Program-made: the position numbers and the translations under genes
The notes under the pieces: model-generated
Database searches by the model: none
What the model was told of the DNA's origin: nothing
What the model saw: only the letters and a program-made list of their open reading frames with translations
From: Sedimentibacter saalensis
GTDB taxonomy: Bacteria > Bacillota > Clostridia > Tissierellales > Sedimentibacteraceae
DNA: 64,000 bases
Direction of reading: 5' to 3'
Assembly: GCF_007830175.1 (NCBI RefSeq)
Contig: NZ_VLKH01000005.1
Location: 62,001-126,000, forward strand
Part shown: positions 42,777-51,786 of the stretch, one piece after another
How positions within the stretch are numbered: the first letter of the stretch is position 1
Layout of the letters: every line of letters begins with the position of its first letter

Positions 42777-44774
42777 ATGATTTATTCAAATGATGATGTA
42801 ATACAGGGATTTGACGAAGAACTGAGATATCTTAACCTTTTATCAAAACAATTCCCTACAATTGCATCAGCATGCACTGAGATAATAAACTTACAGGCAA
42901 TTTTAAACCTTCCTAAAGGAACAGAACATTTTTTGTCTGACATTCACGGAGAATGCGAGTCATTTAATCACGTCATTAAAAACGGATCCGGGAATATTAA
43001 GCGAAAGATAACCGAAGTTTATGGAGATACATTAAGCGAGAAGGAAATTAAAAGCCTTGCAACTCTGATTTATTATCCGGAACAAAAATTGGAAATCATT
43101 CATAAGCAGGAAGAAGACATTGAAGAATGGTACAGAATAACCATTTACAGACTTATTGAAATAAGCAGAAAAGCAGCATTCAAATATTCCAGAATGAAGG
43201 TAAGAAAAGCACTTCCCGAGGAATTTGCATACATAATAGAAGAATTAATGCACAGGGGACCTGAAGAATACGATAAGGAAGAATACTACAGCGGAATCAT
43301 AAAAGCAATTATAAAAATAGGAAGAGCAGATGAATTCATTATTGCCATGTCAAAGCTTATTCAAAGACTTGTAATTGACAGACTGCACATTGTAGGTGAC
43401 ATATTTGACAGAGGGCCGGGAGCTGATGTTGTAATGGACACTATAACAAAGTACCACTCCGTGGACATTCAGTGGGGAAACCACGATGTATTATGGATGG
43501 GAGCTGCTGCAGGCAGTGTAGCATGCATTGCAACGGTCTTAAGAATCTGCGCAAGATATGTCAACCTGGATACCATTGAAGACGGGTATGGAATCAACAT
43601 GCTTCCTCTTGCAACATTTGCACTGGAATTTTACAACAGCGATGAATGTGCTTCATTTAAGCCCATAGTTGAAAGTGACAAAATATATACGGACAACGAC
43701 CTTAAGCTTATAGCAAAAATGCACAAGGCAATATCAATCATACAGTTCAAGCTAGAAGGAGAAATTATCAAAAGGCGCCCTCATTTTAACATGGAAGATA
43801 GACTCCTGCTTAATAAAATAAATTACAGCGAAGGAACAATAGAACTAAACGGAAAAACATACAGTTTAAACGACAAGTGCTTTCCAACAATAAATCCTGA
43901 CAAACCCTATGAACTTACTCAAGAAGAAAGGGAGCTTATGGAAAAACTCAAATCATCGTTTTTAAACAGTGAAAAGCTGCAGAAACATGTGAGATTTTTG
44001 TTTTCCAATGGAAGCATGTATCTTAAATTTAATTCAAATCTTCTATATCACGGCTGCATTCCTGTCAATGATGATGGAAGTTTCAAGAAGGTTAAAATTG
44101 GATCCTCGGGGAAATACTACAGCGGAAAATCTTATTTTGACAGGCTTGAAATACTTGTGAGAGAAGGCTATTTCCACATAAACAATCCTGAAGCAAGGCT
44201 CTACGGAATGGATATAACATGGTACCTGTGGACAGGGCCAGATTCACCTTTATTCGGCAAGGATAAGATGACAACATTTGAAAGGTATTTTATAGACGAC
44301 AAAGAAACACATGTAGAAAAGAAGAGCCCTTACTTCAAGCTTGAAGACAGCGAAAAAATGTGCAGGATGATTTTTGAGGAATTTGGTCTGAATCCGGAAG
44401 TTTCTCACATAATAAACGGACACATGCCTGTAAAATTAAAAAGCGGTGAAAGTCCCATAAGAGCAAACGGAAAGCTTTTAGTAATAGACGGAGGTTTTTC
44501 AAGAGCTTATCAAAAAGCCACAGGCATTGCAGGTTACACTCTCATATACAATTCCTATGGACTGCTGCTTGTATCTCATGATCCTTTTGAATCAACACAG
44601 GTGGCAATTGAAGAAGAAAAGGACATTCATTCAACCACCATGGTTCTTGAAAAGGAAGTTGAAAGAAAAAGGGTTCGGGATACAGATGACGGAGAAAAAT
44701 TAATAGCTCAGATTAAAGATCTTGAAATGCTCCTGGATGCATATCGCATAGGACTCATAAAAGAGCAAAGATAA
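42777..44774 (+). CDS. fbp: Class III fructose-1,6-bisphosphatase
   Basis: The gluconeogenic phosphatase of Firmicutes, 665 residues. Metallophosphoesterase motifs: [35 protein letters not shown], and NGHMPVK with a following DGGFSRAYQ. Length and motifs match B. subtilis Fbp (YydE). AAAGGAG lies 8 bases before the ATG. Confidence 0.96.
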   Translation: MIYSNDDVIQGFDEELRYLNLLSKQFPTIASACTEIINLQAILNLPKGTEHFLSDIHGECESFNHVIKNGSGNIKRKITEVYGDTLSEKEIKSLATLIYYPEQKLEIIHKQEEDIEEWYRITIYRLIEISRKAAFKYSRMKVRKALPEEFAYIIEELMHRGPEEYDKEEYYSGIIKAIIKIGRADEFIIAMSKLIQRLVIDRLHIVGDIFDRGPGADVVMDTITKYHSVDIQWGNHDVLWMGAAAGSVACIATVLRICARYVNLDTIEDGYGINMLPLATFALEFYNSDECASFKPIVESDKIYTDNDLKLIAKMHKAISIIQFKLEGEIIKRRPHFNMEDRLLLNKINYSEGTIELNGKTYSLNDKCFPTINPDKPYELTQEERELMEKLKSSFLNSEKLQKHVRFLFSNGSMYLKFNSNLLYHGCIPVNDDGSFKKVKIGSSGKYYSGKSYFDRLEILVREGYFHINNPEARLYGMDITWYLWTGPDSPLFGKDKMTTFERYFIDDKETHVEKKSPYFKLEDSEKMCRMIFEEFGLNPEVSHIINGHMPVKLKSGESPIRANGKLLVIDGGFSRAYQKATGIAGYTLIYNSYGLLLVSHDPFESTQVAIEEEKDIHSTTMVLEKEVERKRVRDTDDGEKLIAQIKDLEMLLDAYRIGLIKEQR

Positions 44775-44783
44775 TACATAAAT

Positions 44784-44808
44784 AAAAAGCATTCTTGGAA
44801 TGCTTTTT
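44784..44808. terminator. Bidirectional terminator between fbp and sigK
   Basis: AAAAAGCATTC, loop TTG, GAATGCTTTTT. Confidence 0.85.
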
Positions 44809-44818
44809 ATTTTATGTA

Positions 44819-45520
44819 TTAATTTCCAACATTTGAAACTAAGGCGTCATATAGTTTTTTTAGAGCCTTTTTTTCTATTCTTGACACATATGATCTTGAA
44901 ATTCCCAGGAGCTTTGCAATTTCCCTCTGAGTTTTGTGTTCGTTGTTTCTTATGCCGTACCTCATTTCTATGATACTCTTTTCTCTTTTTTGAAGTGTTT
45001 TGTCCAGTATTTCATCCAGTGCCTTAATTTTTTCTTCCTTGTCGAGGCGTCCTACAATTTCTTCGCCTTCGTATTTTATAATATCAATGAGATATATGTT
45101 GTTGCCTTCTTTATCTGTTCCCAAAGGTCCTTGAAGGGAAATTTCTTTTTTTAATTTTTTGTCGCTTCGTATTGTCATTAAAACCTCGTTGTCGATGCAC
45201 TTGGCTGCATATGTAGCAAGCCGTATGCCCTTGTTGTTGTCAAATGTTGAAACTGCTTTTATTAATCCGATTGTCCCTATAGATATTAAATCTTCCTGGT
45301 CTATGCCTACTGTCTTATATTTTTTTATTACATGGGCAACCAGCCTTAGATTTCTTTCTATAAGAGTGTTTCGCGCTTCTTTGTCACCATCTTTCGATTT
45401 TTGTATGAGCTCGAATTCTTCGTCTTTGTTTAATGGTTGAGGGAATGAACTCCCACTGGTTATATAACCAAAGATGAATATTGACAATGGAAAGATTAGC
45501 TGCAATACATTTTCTATCAA
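44819..45520 (-). CDS. sigK: Sporulation sigma factor SigK, uninterrupted
   Basis: The late mother-cell sigma factor, 233 residues from TTG 45520. A hydrophobic N-terminal pro-sequence (ENVLQLIFPLSIFIFGY) precedes region 2 (NLRLVAHVIKKY, DLISIGTIGLIKAV, ATYAAKCIDNEVLM) and region 4 (TQREIAKLLGISRSYVSRIEKKAL). The pro-sequence implies activation by a SpoIVFB-like protease. The gene is intact; there is no skin element. TTG 45520 follows GGGGGTG by 5 bases; an in-frame ATG at 45544 lacks a ribosome site. Confidence 0.92.
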   Translation of the reverse strand: MIENVLQLIFPLSIFIFGYITSGSSFPQPLNKDEEFELIQKSKDGDKEARNTLIERNLRLVAHVIKKYKTVGIDQEDLISIGTIGLIKAVSTFDNNKGIRLATYAAKCIDNEVLMTIRSDKKLKKEISLQGPLGTDKEGNNIYLIDIIKYEGEEIVGRLDKEEKIKALDEILDKTLQKREKSIIEMRYGIRNNEHKTQREIAKLLGISRSYVSRIEKKALKKLYDALVSNVGN

Positions 45521-45566
45521 AAAAACACCCCCAGAGTTATACATTATATGCTGAAGATTTGAAAAA

Positions 45567-45595
45567 ACTGTATGTACACTTTTTAATTATTTTAT
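45567..45595 (-). promoter_or_regulatory. Possible SigE-type promoter of sigK
   Basis: On the minus strand CATACAGT (45574-45567) matches the SigE -10 consensus CATACANT exactly. The best upstream ATA is 18 bases away, so the -35 is poor. SigE control of sigK is the known scheme in spore formers. Confidence 0.45.
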
Positions 45596-45701
45596 TTTTT
45601 TATATATTAGAAGGGAAATAGTATTATTTTTCGGGCAATATATAAATTTTGATAAAATGCGACCTTATATGACCTAAAACACGTTTACATAAATAATAAA
45701 T

Positions 45702-45735
45702 ATGTAATATTCAAGCCGAAGCTTGAATATTACAT
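45702..45735. terminator. Hairpin after the repeat protein gene
   Basis: ATGTAATATTCAAGC, loop CGAA, its exact complement: a 15-bp perfect stem 5 bases past the stop of the leftward gene. There is no T run, so it may be an RNA-stabilising 3' end. Confidence 0.55.
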
Positions 45736-45739
45736 GAAT

Positions 45740-46495
45740 TTATCTGTAAAAACGGCTTATACCGTGATTGTTGTGGGTTCCCGGAGCTGCAGGAGCAGTC
45801 GGTGTAGAAGGCATAGTAGGTGTTGTAGGCATAGTCGGTGTAGTTGGAGTGCGTGGTGTTGTTGGCATTGTCGGTGTTGTTGGAGATGCAGGAGTTTCCG
45901 GCATTGTTGTATGATCACCGTTCATGTTGTGTAAAAATTCATGCATTTCTTCCAGGCATTCCATGTTCCTGGTCAGCTCAATAAGCTGTTCACATGTCAT
46001 TTCCATAGGCATATTTGAACCTGGCATTGTAACTCCTGGATACATATTTCCATCTCCAGGCATCTGCGGCATTGCCGGAAGATTTCCAGGCTGGTTAAAT
46101 TCAGGCATTCTCATGTCAGAGCCCCTTGGAAGTGCAGGCATATCTCCATCTGGAAGATTATCCATTTCACTTTCAGGAATGAATGGTGCCATGCCAGGTC
46201 CAGGAGCAGTAGGCATACTTGGCATACTTGGCATAGACGGCATACCAGGCATACCAGGCATACCAGGCATGTTCGGCATACTAGGCATGTTCGGCATGCT
46301 TGGCATAGTAGGAGAATTGTTTCCTGTCATGAAGGGCATGGAAGGAAAGTAATTCTGCATGTACATGCTGTTTCCATAAGGGGGCATTCCAGGCACTGAT
46401 CTCATGTTCATTCCTTGTGCATAGTTCATGGGGTCATTGCTGTAAGGCATCGAATTATAATGCGGCGTATTATTTCTATAATTTGAATAACTCAT
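45740..46495 (-). CDS. Met-Pro-Gly/Thr-Pro-rich repeat protein, putative spore-surface protein
   Basis: A 251-residue low-complexity protein that I cannot assign to a family. The N-terminus is Tyr/Asn/Met-rich (about 1-60). Residues 60-95 are tandem MP-S/N/G triplets (MPSMPNMPGMPGMPG), the middle has acidic stretches and a Cys-bearing helix (TCEQLIELTRNMECLEEM, about 168-190), and residues 197-235 are TPTMPTTP repeats. It has no signal peptide. Collagen-like or coat/exosporium proteins have such composition. The adjacent sigK and a SigK-like promoter suggest a late spore-surface role, which is inference. Confidence 0.7.
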   Translation of the reverse strand: MSYSNYRNNTPHYNSMPYSNDPMNYAQGMNMRSVPGMPPYGNSMYMQNYFPSMPFMTGNNSPTMPSMPNMPSMPNMPGMPGMPGMPSMPSMPSMPTAPGPGMAPFIPESEMDNLPDGDMPALPRGSDMRMPEFNQPGNLPAMPQMPGDGNMYPGVTMPGSNMPMEMTCEQLIELTRNMECLEEMHEFLHNMNGDHTTMPETPASPTTPTMPTTPRTPTTPTMPTTPTMPSTPTAPAAPGTHNNHGISRFYR

Positions 46496-46528
46496 ATATA
46501 TCCTCCAAAAAATTTTGTAATTTATTAT

Positions 46529-46555
46529 TAATATACGTAAGAAAAGGATTTTAGT
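46529..46555 (-). promoter_or_regulatory. Possible SigK-type promoter of the repeat protein gene
   Basis: Minus strand: AC (46555-46554), 16-base spacer, CGTATATTA (46537-46529). The SigK consensus is AC-N16-CATANNNTA, so one base differs. Confidence 0.45.
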
Positions 46556-46629
46556 GAATTAAAAGTAAAAATTGTTTCTTTACTAATTCAATAACTTCAA
46601 TTACAATATAACTGGCAGGAGGAATCACT

Positions 46630-47472
46630 ATGAATTTAACGAATTTACATACTCACACTTTATACTGCGACGGTATGTACAGCGCAGAAGACATGATATT
46701 GGCTGCAATAAACTTAAAGTTTCAATCAATAGGAATATCCACCCACGGACCCACGCCATTTGTTTCAGACTGGAACATTCAGAGTGGACGTGTCGAAAAC
46801 TATATGGAAGAAATAACAGTTTTAAAAGAAAAATACAAAAATCAAATTGATGTGTTACTGGGAATGGAACTGGACTATATTCCGGGAATAGGCTTTGATG
46901 AACTGTCAAGGTCATTAATAAAAAGGCTTGATTACTACATAGGTTCTGTTCATTACCTGGGGTATTTTGAAAGCGGCATCATGTGGACCGTTGACTATAA
47001 CCTGGAAGAGCTTACCCAGGGTATCAAGGAAAGCTTTGGAGGAAATGCAAGGCATGCAGTTGAATTATACTACAAAATGATTTCTGAAATGGCAACAAAT
47101 TACCAGCCGCCAATAATAGGCCATCTGGATTTATTTAAAAAGAACAACAAAGACAATGCCTTGTTTGATGAAAAAGAGGATTGGTATGTGAAGGCAGTTG
47201 AAAACTGTCTGAAGGTCATAAAAAACACATCATGTTCAATTGAAATAAATACCGGAGGAATTGCAAGGGGTTACACAAAGGAACAGTACCCGTCCACATT
47301 CATTTTAAAAATGATAAAGGACATGGAAATTCCGGTTGTAATAAATTCTGATGCCCACACAAAAGAGGGAATTGACTGCAAGTTTACTGAGATGTATGAC
47401 CTTGTGAGGGAGCTTGGATTTAACAGCCTAAACTACCTTACAAAAGAAGGATGGTCAAAGCAAAATATTTAA
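46630..47472 (+). CDS. PHP-domain histidinol-phosphatase (HisK/HisJ type)
   Basis: A 280-residue PHP-fold phosphatase. Metal-binding HTHTLYCDG at the N-terminus, STHGPTPF, EMDYIPG-like and GHLDLFKK segments, and SDAHTKEG near the C-terminus. Similar to histidinol-phosphatase HisJ of the histidine pathway, but no his genes are nearby, so the substrate is not certain. CAGGAGGA precedes the ATG. Confidence 0.85.
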   Translation: MNLTNLHTHTLYCDGMYSAEDMILAAINLKFQSIGISTHGPTPFVSDWNIQSGRVENYMEEITVLKEKYKNQIDVLLGMELDYIPGIGFDELSRSLIKRLDYYIGSVHYLGYFESGIMWTVDYNLEELTQGIKESFGGNARHAVELYYKMISEMATNYQPPIIGHLDLFKKNNKDNALFDEKEDWYVKAVENCLKVIKNTSCSIEINTGGIARGYTKEQYPSTFILKMIKDMEIPVVINSDAHTKEGIDCKFTEMYDLVRELGFNSLNYLTKEGWSKQNI

Positions 47473-47504
47473 ACAAGGAAATATGTGTAAAATTCAAAAA
47501 TATA

Positions 47505-47513
47505 TGATATAAT
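47505..47513 (+). promoter_or_regulatory. Extended -10 promoter of the PTS-nadD operon
   Basis: TGATATAAT: TG-N-TATAAT with no good -35, 27 bases before the first PTS gene. Confidence 0.4.
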
Positions 47514-47540
47514 ATTATACCAACATAAGGAGATGAAATA

Positions 47541-47939
47541 ATGATAAATATTTTACTTGTAACACACGGAGATTTCGGCAAGGAATTATTGAAGAGTTCT
47601 GAACTTATAATAGGTAAAATTGAAGGAGCACAAAGCATATCATTTCATCAGGGGGAAAGTTTTGATGAACTTTTAAGTCAGGTTGAAGAAACAGTCGAAA
47701 AACTTTCCAAGGACGATCTGATTGTTTTTACTGACATGTACGGCGGAAGCCCATACAATGCAGTTTTAAGAACAATGAAAAACAGAAAATTCTATCATAT
47801 AACTGGAATAAATTTTCCGCTGTTTATTGACATTGCTGTAAGCAGGGATTCGTACACCATGGAAGAAGTTGCGGAAAAAATAATCAAAAACGGAAAAAAG
47901 AGCATAGTGTTTGTAAATGAGAAGTTCTCTACAGACTAA
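47541..47939 (+). CDS. PTS mannose-family IIA component
   Basis: A 132-residue EIIA-Man protein. The phosphorylated His is His9 in LLVTHGDFGKE; TDMYGGSPYN is a family motif. It takes phosphate from HPr and gives it to IIB. IIB and fused IIC-IID follow; no HPr or EI is in the window. Confidence 0.92.
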   Translation: MINILLVTHGDFGKELLKSSELIIGKIEGAQSISFHQGESFDELLSQVEETVEKLSKDDLIVFTDMYGGSPYNAVLRTMKNRKFYHITGINFPLFIDIAVSRDSYTMEEVAEKIIKNGKKSIVFVNEKFSTD

Positions 47940-47949
47940 TGGAGGAATA

Positions 47950-48414
47950 ATGAAGAATGTAGTATTGGCCAGAATAGACGACAGACTTCTGCACGGGCAG
48001 GTCGTTGTTTCCTGGATACCATTTATTAAAGCCAATGAAGTTGTAATTGTTGACAATGAATACGCAGAAGACGAATTCATGTGGGAATTGATAAAACACG
48101 CAGCACCTGAAAATATAAAAGTAAATTTGTTCGATGTTGCTGGTGCAGCAGATTATCTTAAAGGCAGCGATGATGGTTCAAGGATTTTAATCCTTTCAAG
48201 ATGTGTTGAAAATATAAATGAATTAATAAATCAAGACGTTGATATTAAATGTGTCAATGTTGGTGGACTTGGAAATGTCAAAGGCCGCGAAAGGTATTTA
48301 AACTCAATTCACCTAAGCAGCCAGGAAATTGAAATACTGAAAAGTATATCTAAGAAAAATATTGCAGTTGAAATAAAAATGCTTCCAAATGACAAAACAG
48401 TGTCAGTTGAATAG
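47950..48414 (+). CDS. PTS mannose-family IIB component
   Basis: A 154-residue EIIB-Man protein. The phosphorylated His15 lies in RIDDRLLHGQV. TGGAGGA 6 bases upstream fixes ATG 47950; the earlier frame start at 47917 overlaps IIA. The sugar is unknown. Confidence 0.92.
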   Translation: MKNVVLARIDDRLLHGQVVVSWIPFIKANEVVIVDNEYAEDEFMWELIKHAAPENIKVNLFDVAGAADYLKGSDDGSRILILSRCVENINELINQDVDIKCVNVGGLGNVKGRERYLNSIHLSSQEIEILKSISKKNIAVEIKMLPNDKTVSVE

Positions 48415-48422
48415 GTAGAAAA

Positions 48423-49868
48423 ATGACTGCATTTAATTTCTTTTTAATAAGCATTTTGTACTTTTGGGCAAGCAGTACGGCACTTTCATTGGGAATAGGA
48501 TATTACACAGTATACAGGCCGGTTGTATCGGGTTTCGTGACCGGACTCATACTTGGAGATCCTTTTTTGGGAATGGCTGCCGGAGCTGTTGTCAATGTTA
48601 TTTATATGAATTTTGTTTCAACAGGAGGATCCTTTAAGGGAGATCAGTGCCTGACTGCGGTAATAGCTGCCTCAGCAGCGATACTTTTAGGTCTCAGTCC
48701 TGTGGAAGCCTCCGCTTTTGCGTATCCTTTCGGATATCTGGGAATATTAATATGGAAGTACAGGCTGAACATCAATCACATATTTGTAAACAAGTACGAG
48801 AAGGCATATGATGAAGGGAAAAATCCAGACATCAGTCTTTATGACGGTTTATATCCTCAGCTTTTGTTGTACATCATGAGCAGTGTTGTTGTGGGGGCTG
48901 CATTTTTGATAATGTCGCTGTTTGATAACATGATCGTGGAATATCATGAAAACATCAAAATATTTTTGTTCATGGCAGGGATGTTTTTAGTATCTTATTC
49001 TGTAATAAGCATATTGACAAATCTTAAAAACAAGTATGCTTATTTAAGTTTCGGATTGTTTTTTCTTGCTGTAATTATTTTTAACATTGGTTCATACTGG
49101 TTTTTAACGGCTGCAGCAATATTTCTTTTTGCTTTGTCAAATAAAAATTTACGCATTGATAATAAAAGAAGCAATAAAATCAATAATATTAACAAGAAGG
49201 ATCTCACGTATGCATGGTTCATATGGATGAATTTTTCTCATTCATGCTACAGCTATGACAGGCTGCAGGGATTGGCATTTGCACACAGCATGAAAAACAT
49301 CTTTAAAAAGCTCTATAATGAAAAAAATGAAGTATCACGTGCAATTCACAGACATACAGAATTTTTTAACACCGAACCTAATATGGGTACTCCTATACAT
49401 GGATACATAATTTCTATAGAGGAACAGGCATCTTTAAATGCAAATGATACAGACACAGCATATATTAAAAAGGGAATGATGGGAATTGCTGCAGGATTAG
49501 GGGATTCTTACACACAGGTTGTGCTTACTCCTTTGTTTATTTCATTGTCGGTGATGATGTGTGTGGATGGAATTTATATAGCAGCATTTTTGCCTATTCT
49601 TTATCTGGCCGGATCAATATTGTTAATATCATATTCCGGCTGGATGAACGGTTATTATGCAGGACGTGAATACCTTTTAGAAAGAATCAACACTGTCAAA
49701 AATTCCAAGATAAAAAAGCATTTTCCGCATATATTTTCAGGAATACTTGGAGTTGCTGCTGCAAAACTAATTTTAACAAGCATTGAATCCACAAACACCG
49801 TTTATACTCTATCATCTGTAGTATTGTCAGCTGCAGCTTACTGGGTAATGAAGAGGAGCAAAAGATGA
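48423..49868 (+). CDS. PTS mannose-family IIC-IID fusion permease
   Basis: A 481-residue membrane protein joining two normally separate subunits. Residues 1-240 are IIC-like with about seven spans (RPVVSGFVTGLILGDP, GGSFKGDQCLTA). Residues about 260-481 are IID-like (FNTEPNMGTPIHGYIISIEEQ, GLGDSYTQVVLTPL, SGWMNGYYAGREYL). The link around 242-258 is a Lys/Asn-rich segment. It ends by overlapping nadD by 4 bases, so it is cotranscribed with nadD-yqeK-rsfS. Confidence 0.85.
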   Translation: MTAFNFFLISILYFWASSTALSLGIGYYTVYRPVVSGFVTGLILGDPFLGMAAGAVVNVIYMNFVSTGGSFKGDQCLTAVIAASAAILLGLSPVEASAFAYPFGYLGILIWKYRLNINHIFVNKYEKAYDEGKNPDISLYDGLYPQLLLYIMSSVVVGAAFLIMSLFDNMIVEYHENIKIFLFMAGMFLVSYSVISILTNLKNKYAYLSFGLFFLAVIIFNIGSYWFLTAAAIFLFALSNKNLRIDNKRSNKINNINKKDLTYAWFIWMNFSHSCYSYDRLQGLAFAHSMKNIFKKLYNEKNEVSRAIHRHTEFFNTEPNMGTPIHGYIISIEEQASLNANDTDTAYIKKGMMGIAAGLGDSYTQVVLTPLFISLSVMMCVDGIYIAAFLPILYLAGSILLISYSGWMNGYYAGREYLLERINTVKNSKIKKHFPHIFSGILGVAAAKLILTSIESTNTVYTLSSVVLSAAAYWVMKRSKR

Positions 49869-50470
49869 AAAAAAAAGTAGGAATTATGGGTGGTACATTT
49901 GACCCCATTCATACAGGACATCTGGTTGTTGCCAATGAAGTGCTAAACTTCTATGGACTTGAAGAAATAATTTTCATACCGGCCGGAAATCCTCCTCACA
50001 AGAAGGGTACTGTGGCAGATTCATTAGACAGGTATGTTATGACTGAAATAGCTGTTTTGTCAAACAATAGATTTAAGGTTTCAGACATTGAAATAAAAAA
50101 AGATGGTAAAAGTTATACACTGAACACATTGAGGGAGCTAACAAAAAAATATCCAGATGCCGAATTTTATTTCATAACGGGGACAGATGCGGTAATTGAG
50201 CTTCCAAGCTGGCGGGAGCCGGAAGAGCTTCTTAAACTATGCAGGTTTGTAGCAGTTTCAAGGCCAGGAATAAGCATGGAGGATGCAAAGGCTAAAATTT
50301 CTGAAATTAACAAGATGTTTAAAGGCAACATTGAGCTATTTCAGGCACCAATGCTTCAGATTTCTTCAACTGATATAAGACAGAGATTAATGGATGGAAA
50401 ATCAGCCAAGTATCTGCTGCCGGAATCTGTTGAGCAATACATCATTAAAAACAATTTGTATGAGGAATGA
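49865..50470 (+). CDS. nadD: Nicotinate-nucleotide adenylyltransferase
   Basis: NadD adenylates NaMN in NAD synthesis. 201 residues with GGTFDPIHTGHLV and ISSTDIRQRL, the nucleotidyltransferase signatures. It overlaps the PTS permease stop (ATGA). Confidence 0.96.
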   Translation: MKKKVGIMGGTFDPIHTGHLVVANEVLNFYGLEEIIFIPAGNPPHKKGTVADSLDRYVMTEIAVLSNNRFKVSDIEIKKDGKSYTLNTLRELTKKYPDAEFYFITGTDAVIELPSWREPEELLKLCRFVAVSRPGISMEDAKAKISEINKMFKGNIELFQAPMLQISSTDIRQRLMDGKSAKYLLPESVEQYIIKNNLYEE

Positions 50471-50476
50471 TTTAGG

Positions 50477-50980
50477 ATGAATTTAGATGAAATGAAAGAT
50501 ATTCTTGAAAAATCAATTGGGCAAAAGCGCTACATCCATTCACTGGGAACAATGGAAGAAGCAGTGCGCTTAAGTGGTTTATACGGAGCAGACAAGGAAA
50601 AGGCAAGAATAGCAGGACTTTTGCATGACTGCGGCAAGTCCATGGAGAAAGACGACAACCTTACACATGCTGCAAAAAGCGCTGAACTTGCCAAAACAAT
50701 ATACCAGGTTTATGATGATGAAATTATAAATGCAATTCTTTATCACACCACCGGAAGAGAGAATATGACAATTCTTGAAAAAATTATTTTTCTTGCAGAC
50801 AAGACAGAACCTTGCAGAAAATATGATGGCGTTGAAGATTTAAGAAAACTTGCCGATTTTAACATAAATGATGCTTTGATATATTCTTTGGAAAGAACAA
50901 TAGAATATGTGGAACAAAAAAATCAGAATCTTAACATAGAATCAATAAAAACATTGAAATTCCTAAAGGAGGAAAAATGA
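50477..50980 (+). CDS. yqeK: YqeK family HD phosphohydrolase (Ap4A hydrolase)
   Basis: A 167-residue HD-domain protein with AGLLHDCGKSM and LADKTEP motifs. YqeK proteins split diadenosine tetraphosphate symmetrically. It starts 6 bases after the nadD stop, and overlaps rsfS by 4 bases. Confidence 0.93.
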   Translation: MNLDEMKDILEKSIGQKRYIHSLGTMEEAVRLSGLYGADKEKARIAGLLHDCGKSMEKDDNLTHAAKSAELAKTIYQVYDDEIINAILYHTTGRENMTILEKIIFLADKTEPCRKYDGVEDLRKLADFNINDALIYSLERTIEYVEQKNQNLNIESIKTLKFLKEEK

Positions 50981-51345
50981 ATTTAGACAAAAAAAATATT
51001 GAAACAATATTGAAAGCATGTGACAACAAGAAAGCTTACAATTTCGTTGTTTTGGATGTATCCAAAACAAGCTCCATAACTGATTACTTCATAATATGCA
51101 GCGGCAACAACGAAAGACAGACTGTTGCCATAGCTGAAGAAGTGATTGAAAAAGGAGCTAAAGAAGGTGTAGACTTCTACTATACAGAAGGCTTCGACAC
51201 AGGAAGATGGGTGTTATTAGAAACGGACAACATAATTGTTCATATCTTCCACAAGGATGAAAGAGAAATATATGACCTTGAATCCTTATGGTTTGACAAC
51301 AATTCAATAGATGTTGAACAATATGGAATAAAAAATTGGAAATAG
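50977..51345 (+). CDS. rsfS: Ribosomal silencing factor RsfS
   Basis: A 122-residue RsfS/Iojap protein with DYFIICSGNNERQ and WVLLETDNIIVHIF. It binds uL14 and blocks subunit joining in slow growth. nadD-yqeK-rsfS is the usual order. Confidence 0.95.
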   Translation: MNLDKKNIETILKACDNKKAYNFVVLDVSKTSSITDYFIICSGNNERQTVAIAEEVIEKGAKEGVDFYYTEGFDTGRWVLLETDNIIVHIFHKDEREIYDLESLWFDNNSIDVEQYGIKNWK

Positions 51346-51357
51346 GAGGAGGATGTT

Positions 51358-51744
51358 ATGTCAAATATAACCATTCAAACAAGCAATGCACCTGCTGCAG
51401 TAGGTCCTTATTCACAGGCTCAAAAGGCAGGTAATACAATTTATGTTTCAGGACAGCTGGCTTTTAACCCTGCAACAGGAGAACTGTATAAAGACGGCGA
51501 CATAAAGGAAGAAACAAGATTGTCTCTTATGAACGTAAAGGCAATTCTTGAAGCTGCAGGAGCAACATTGAACGATGTTGTTAAATGCACCGTATACATC
51601 AAGGACATGAATCAATTCGGCCTTATTAATGAAATGTATGCAGAAATGTTCAAAGACCATAAACCTGCAAGAGTATGCGTTGAAGTTGCAAGACTTCCAA
51701 GAGATGCTAACGTAGAAATTGATGCAATAGCAGTTGTTGAATAA
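51358..51744 (+). CDS. ridA: RidA family enamine/imine deaminase
   Basis: A 128-residue RidA protein with [21 protein letters not shown] and [22 protein letters not shown], which includes the key Arg. It removes reactive 2-aminoacrylate-type imines. AGGAGGA precedes the ATG. Confidence 0.95.
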   Translation: MSNITIQTSNAPAAVGPYSQAQKAGNTIYVSGQLAFNPATGELYKDGDIKEETRLSLMNVKAILEAAGATLNDVVKCTVYIKDMNQFGLINEMYAEMFKDHKPARVCVEVARLPRDANVEIDAIAVVE

Positions 51745-51750
51745 AATAAA

Positions 51751-51786
51751 AAATTCAGGATATTTTAGATATCCTGAATTTTTTTA
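51751..51786. terminator. Bidirectional terminator between ridA and dacF
   Basis: AAATTCAGGATAT, loop TTTAG, ATATCCTGAATTT, then T residues. Confidence 0.85.

Noticed and set aside
44819..45544. SigK start at ATG 45544
   Set aside because: No ribosome site before it, while TTG 45520 has GGGGGTG at good spacing. The longer start is not excluded.
45734..45934. Rightward Cys/Arg-rich 66-codon frame
   Set aside because: It is the antisense reading of the TPT repeats; composition mirrors the repeat, without a ribosome site.
45780..46320. Short tandem DNA repeats resembling a CRISPR array
   Set aside because: They are codon-level repeats inside a protein gene (MP-S/N/G and TPT), with no spacers and no cas genes.
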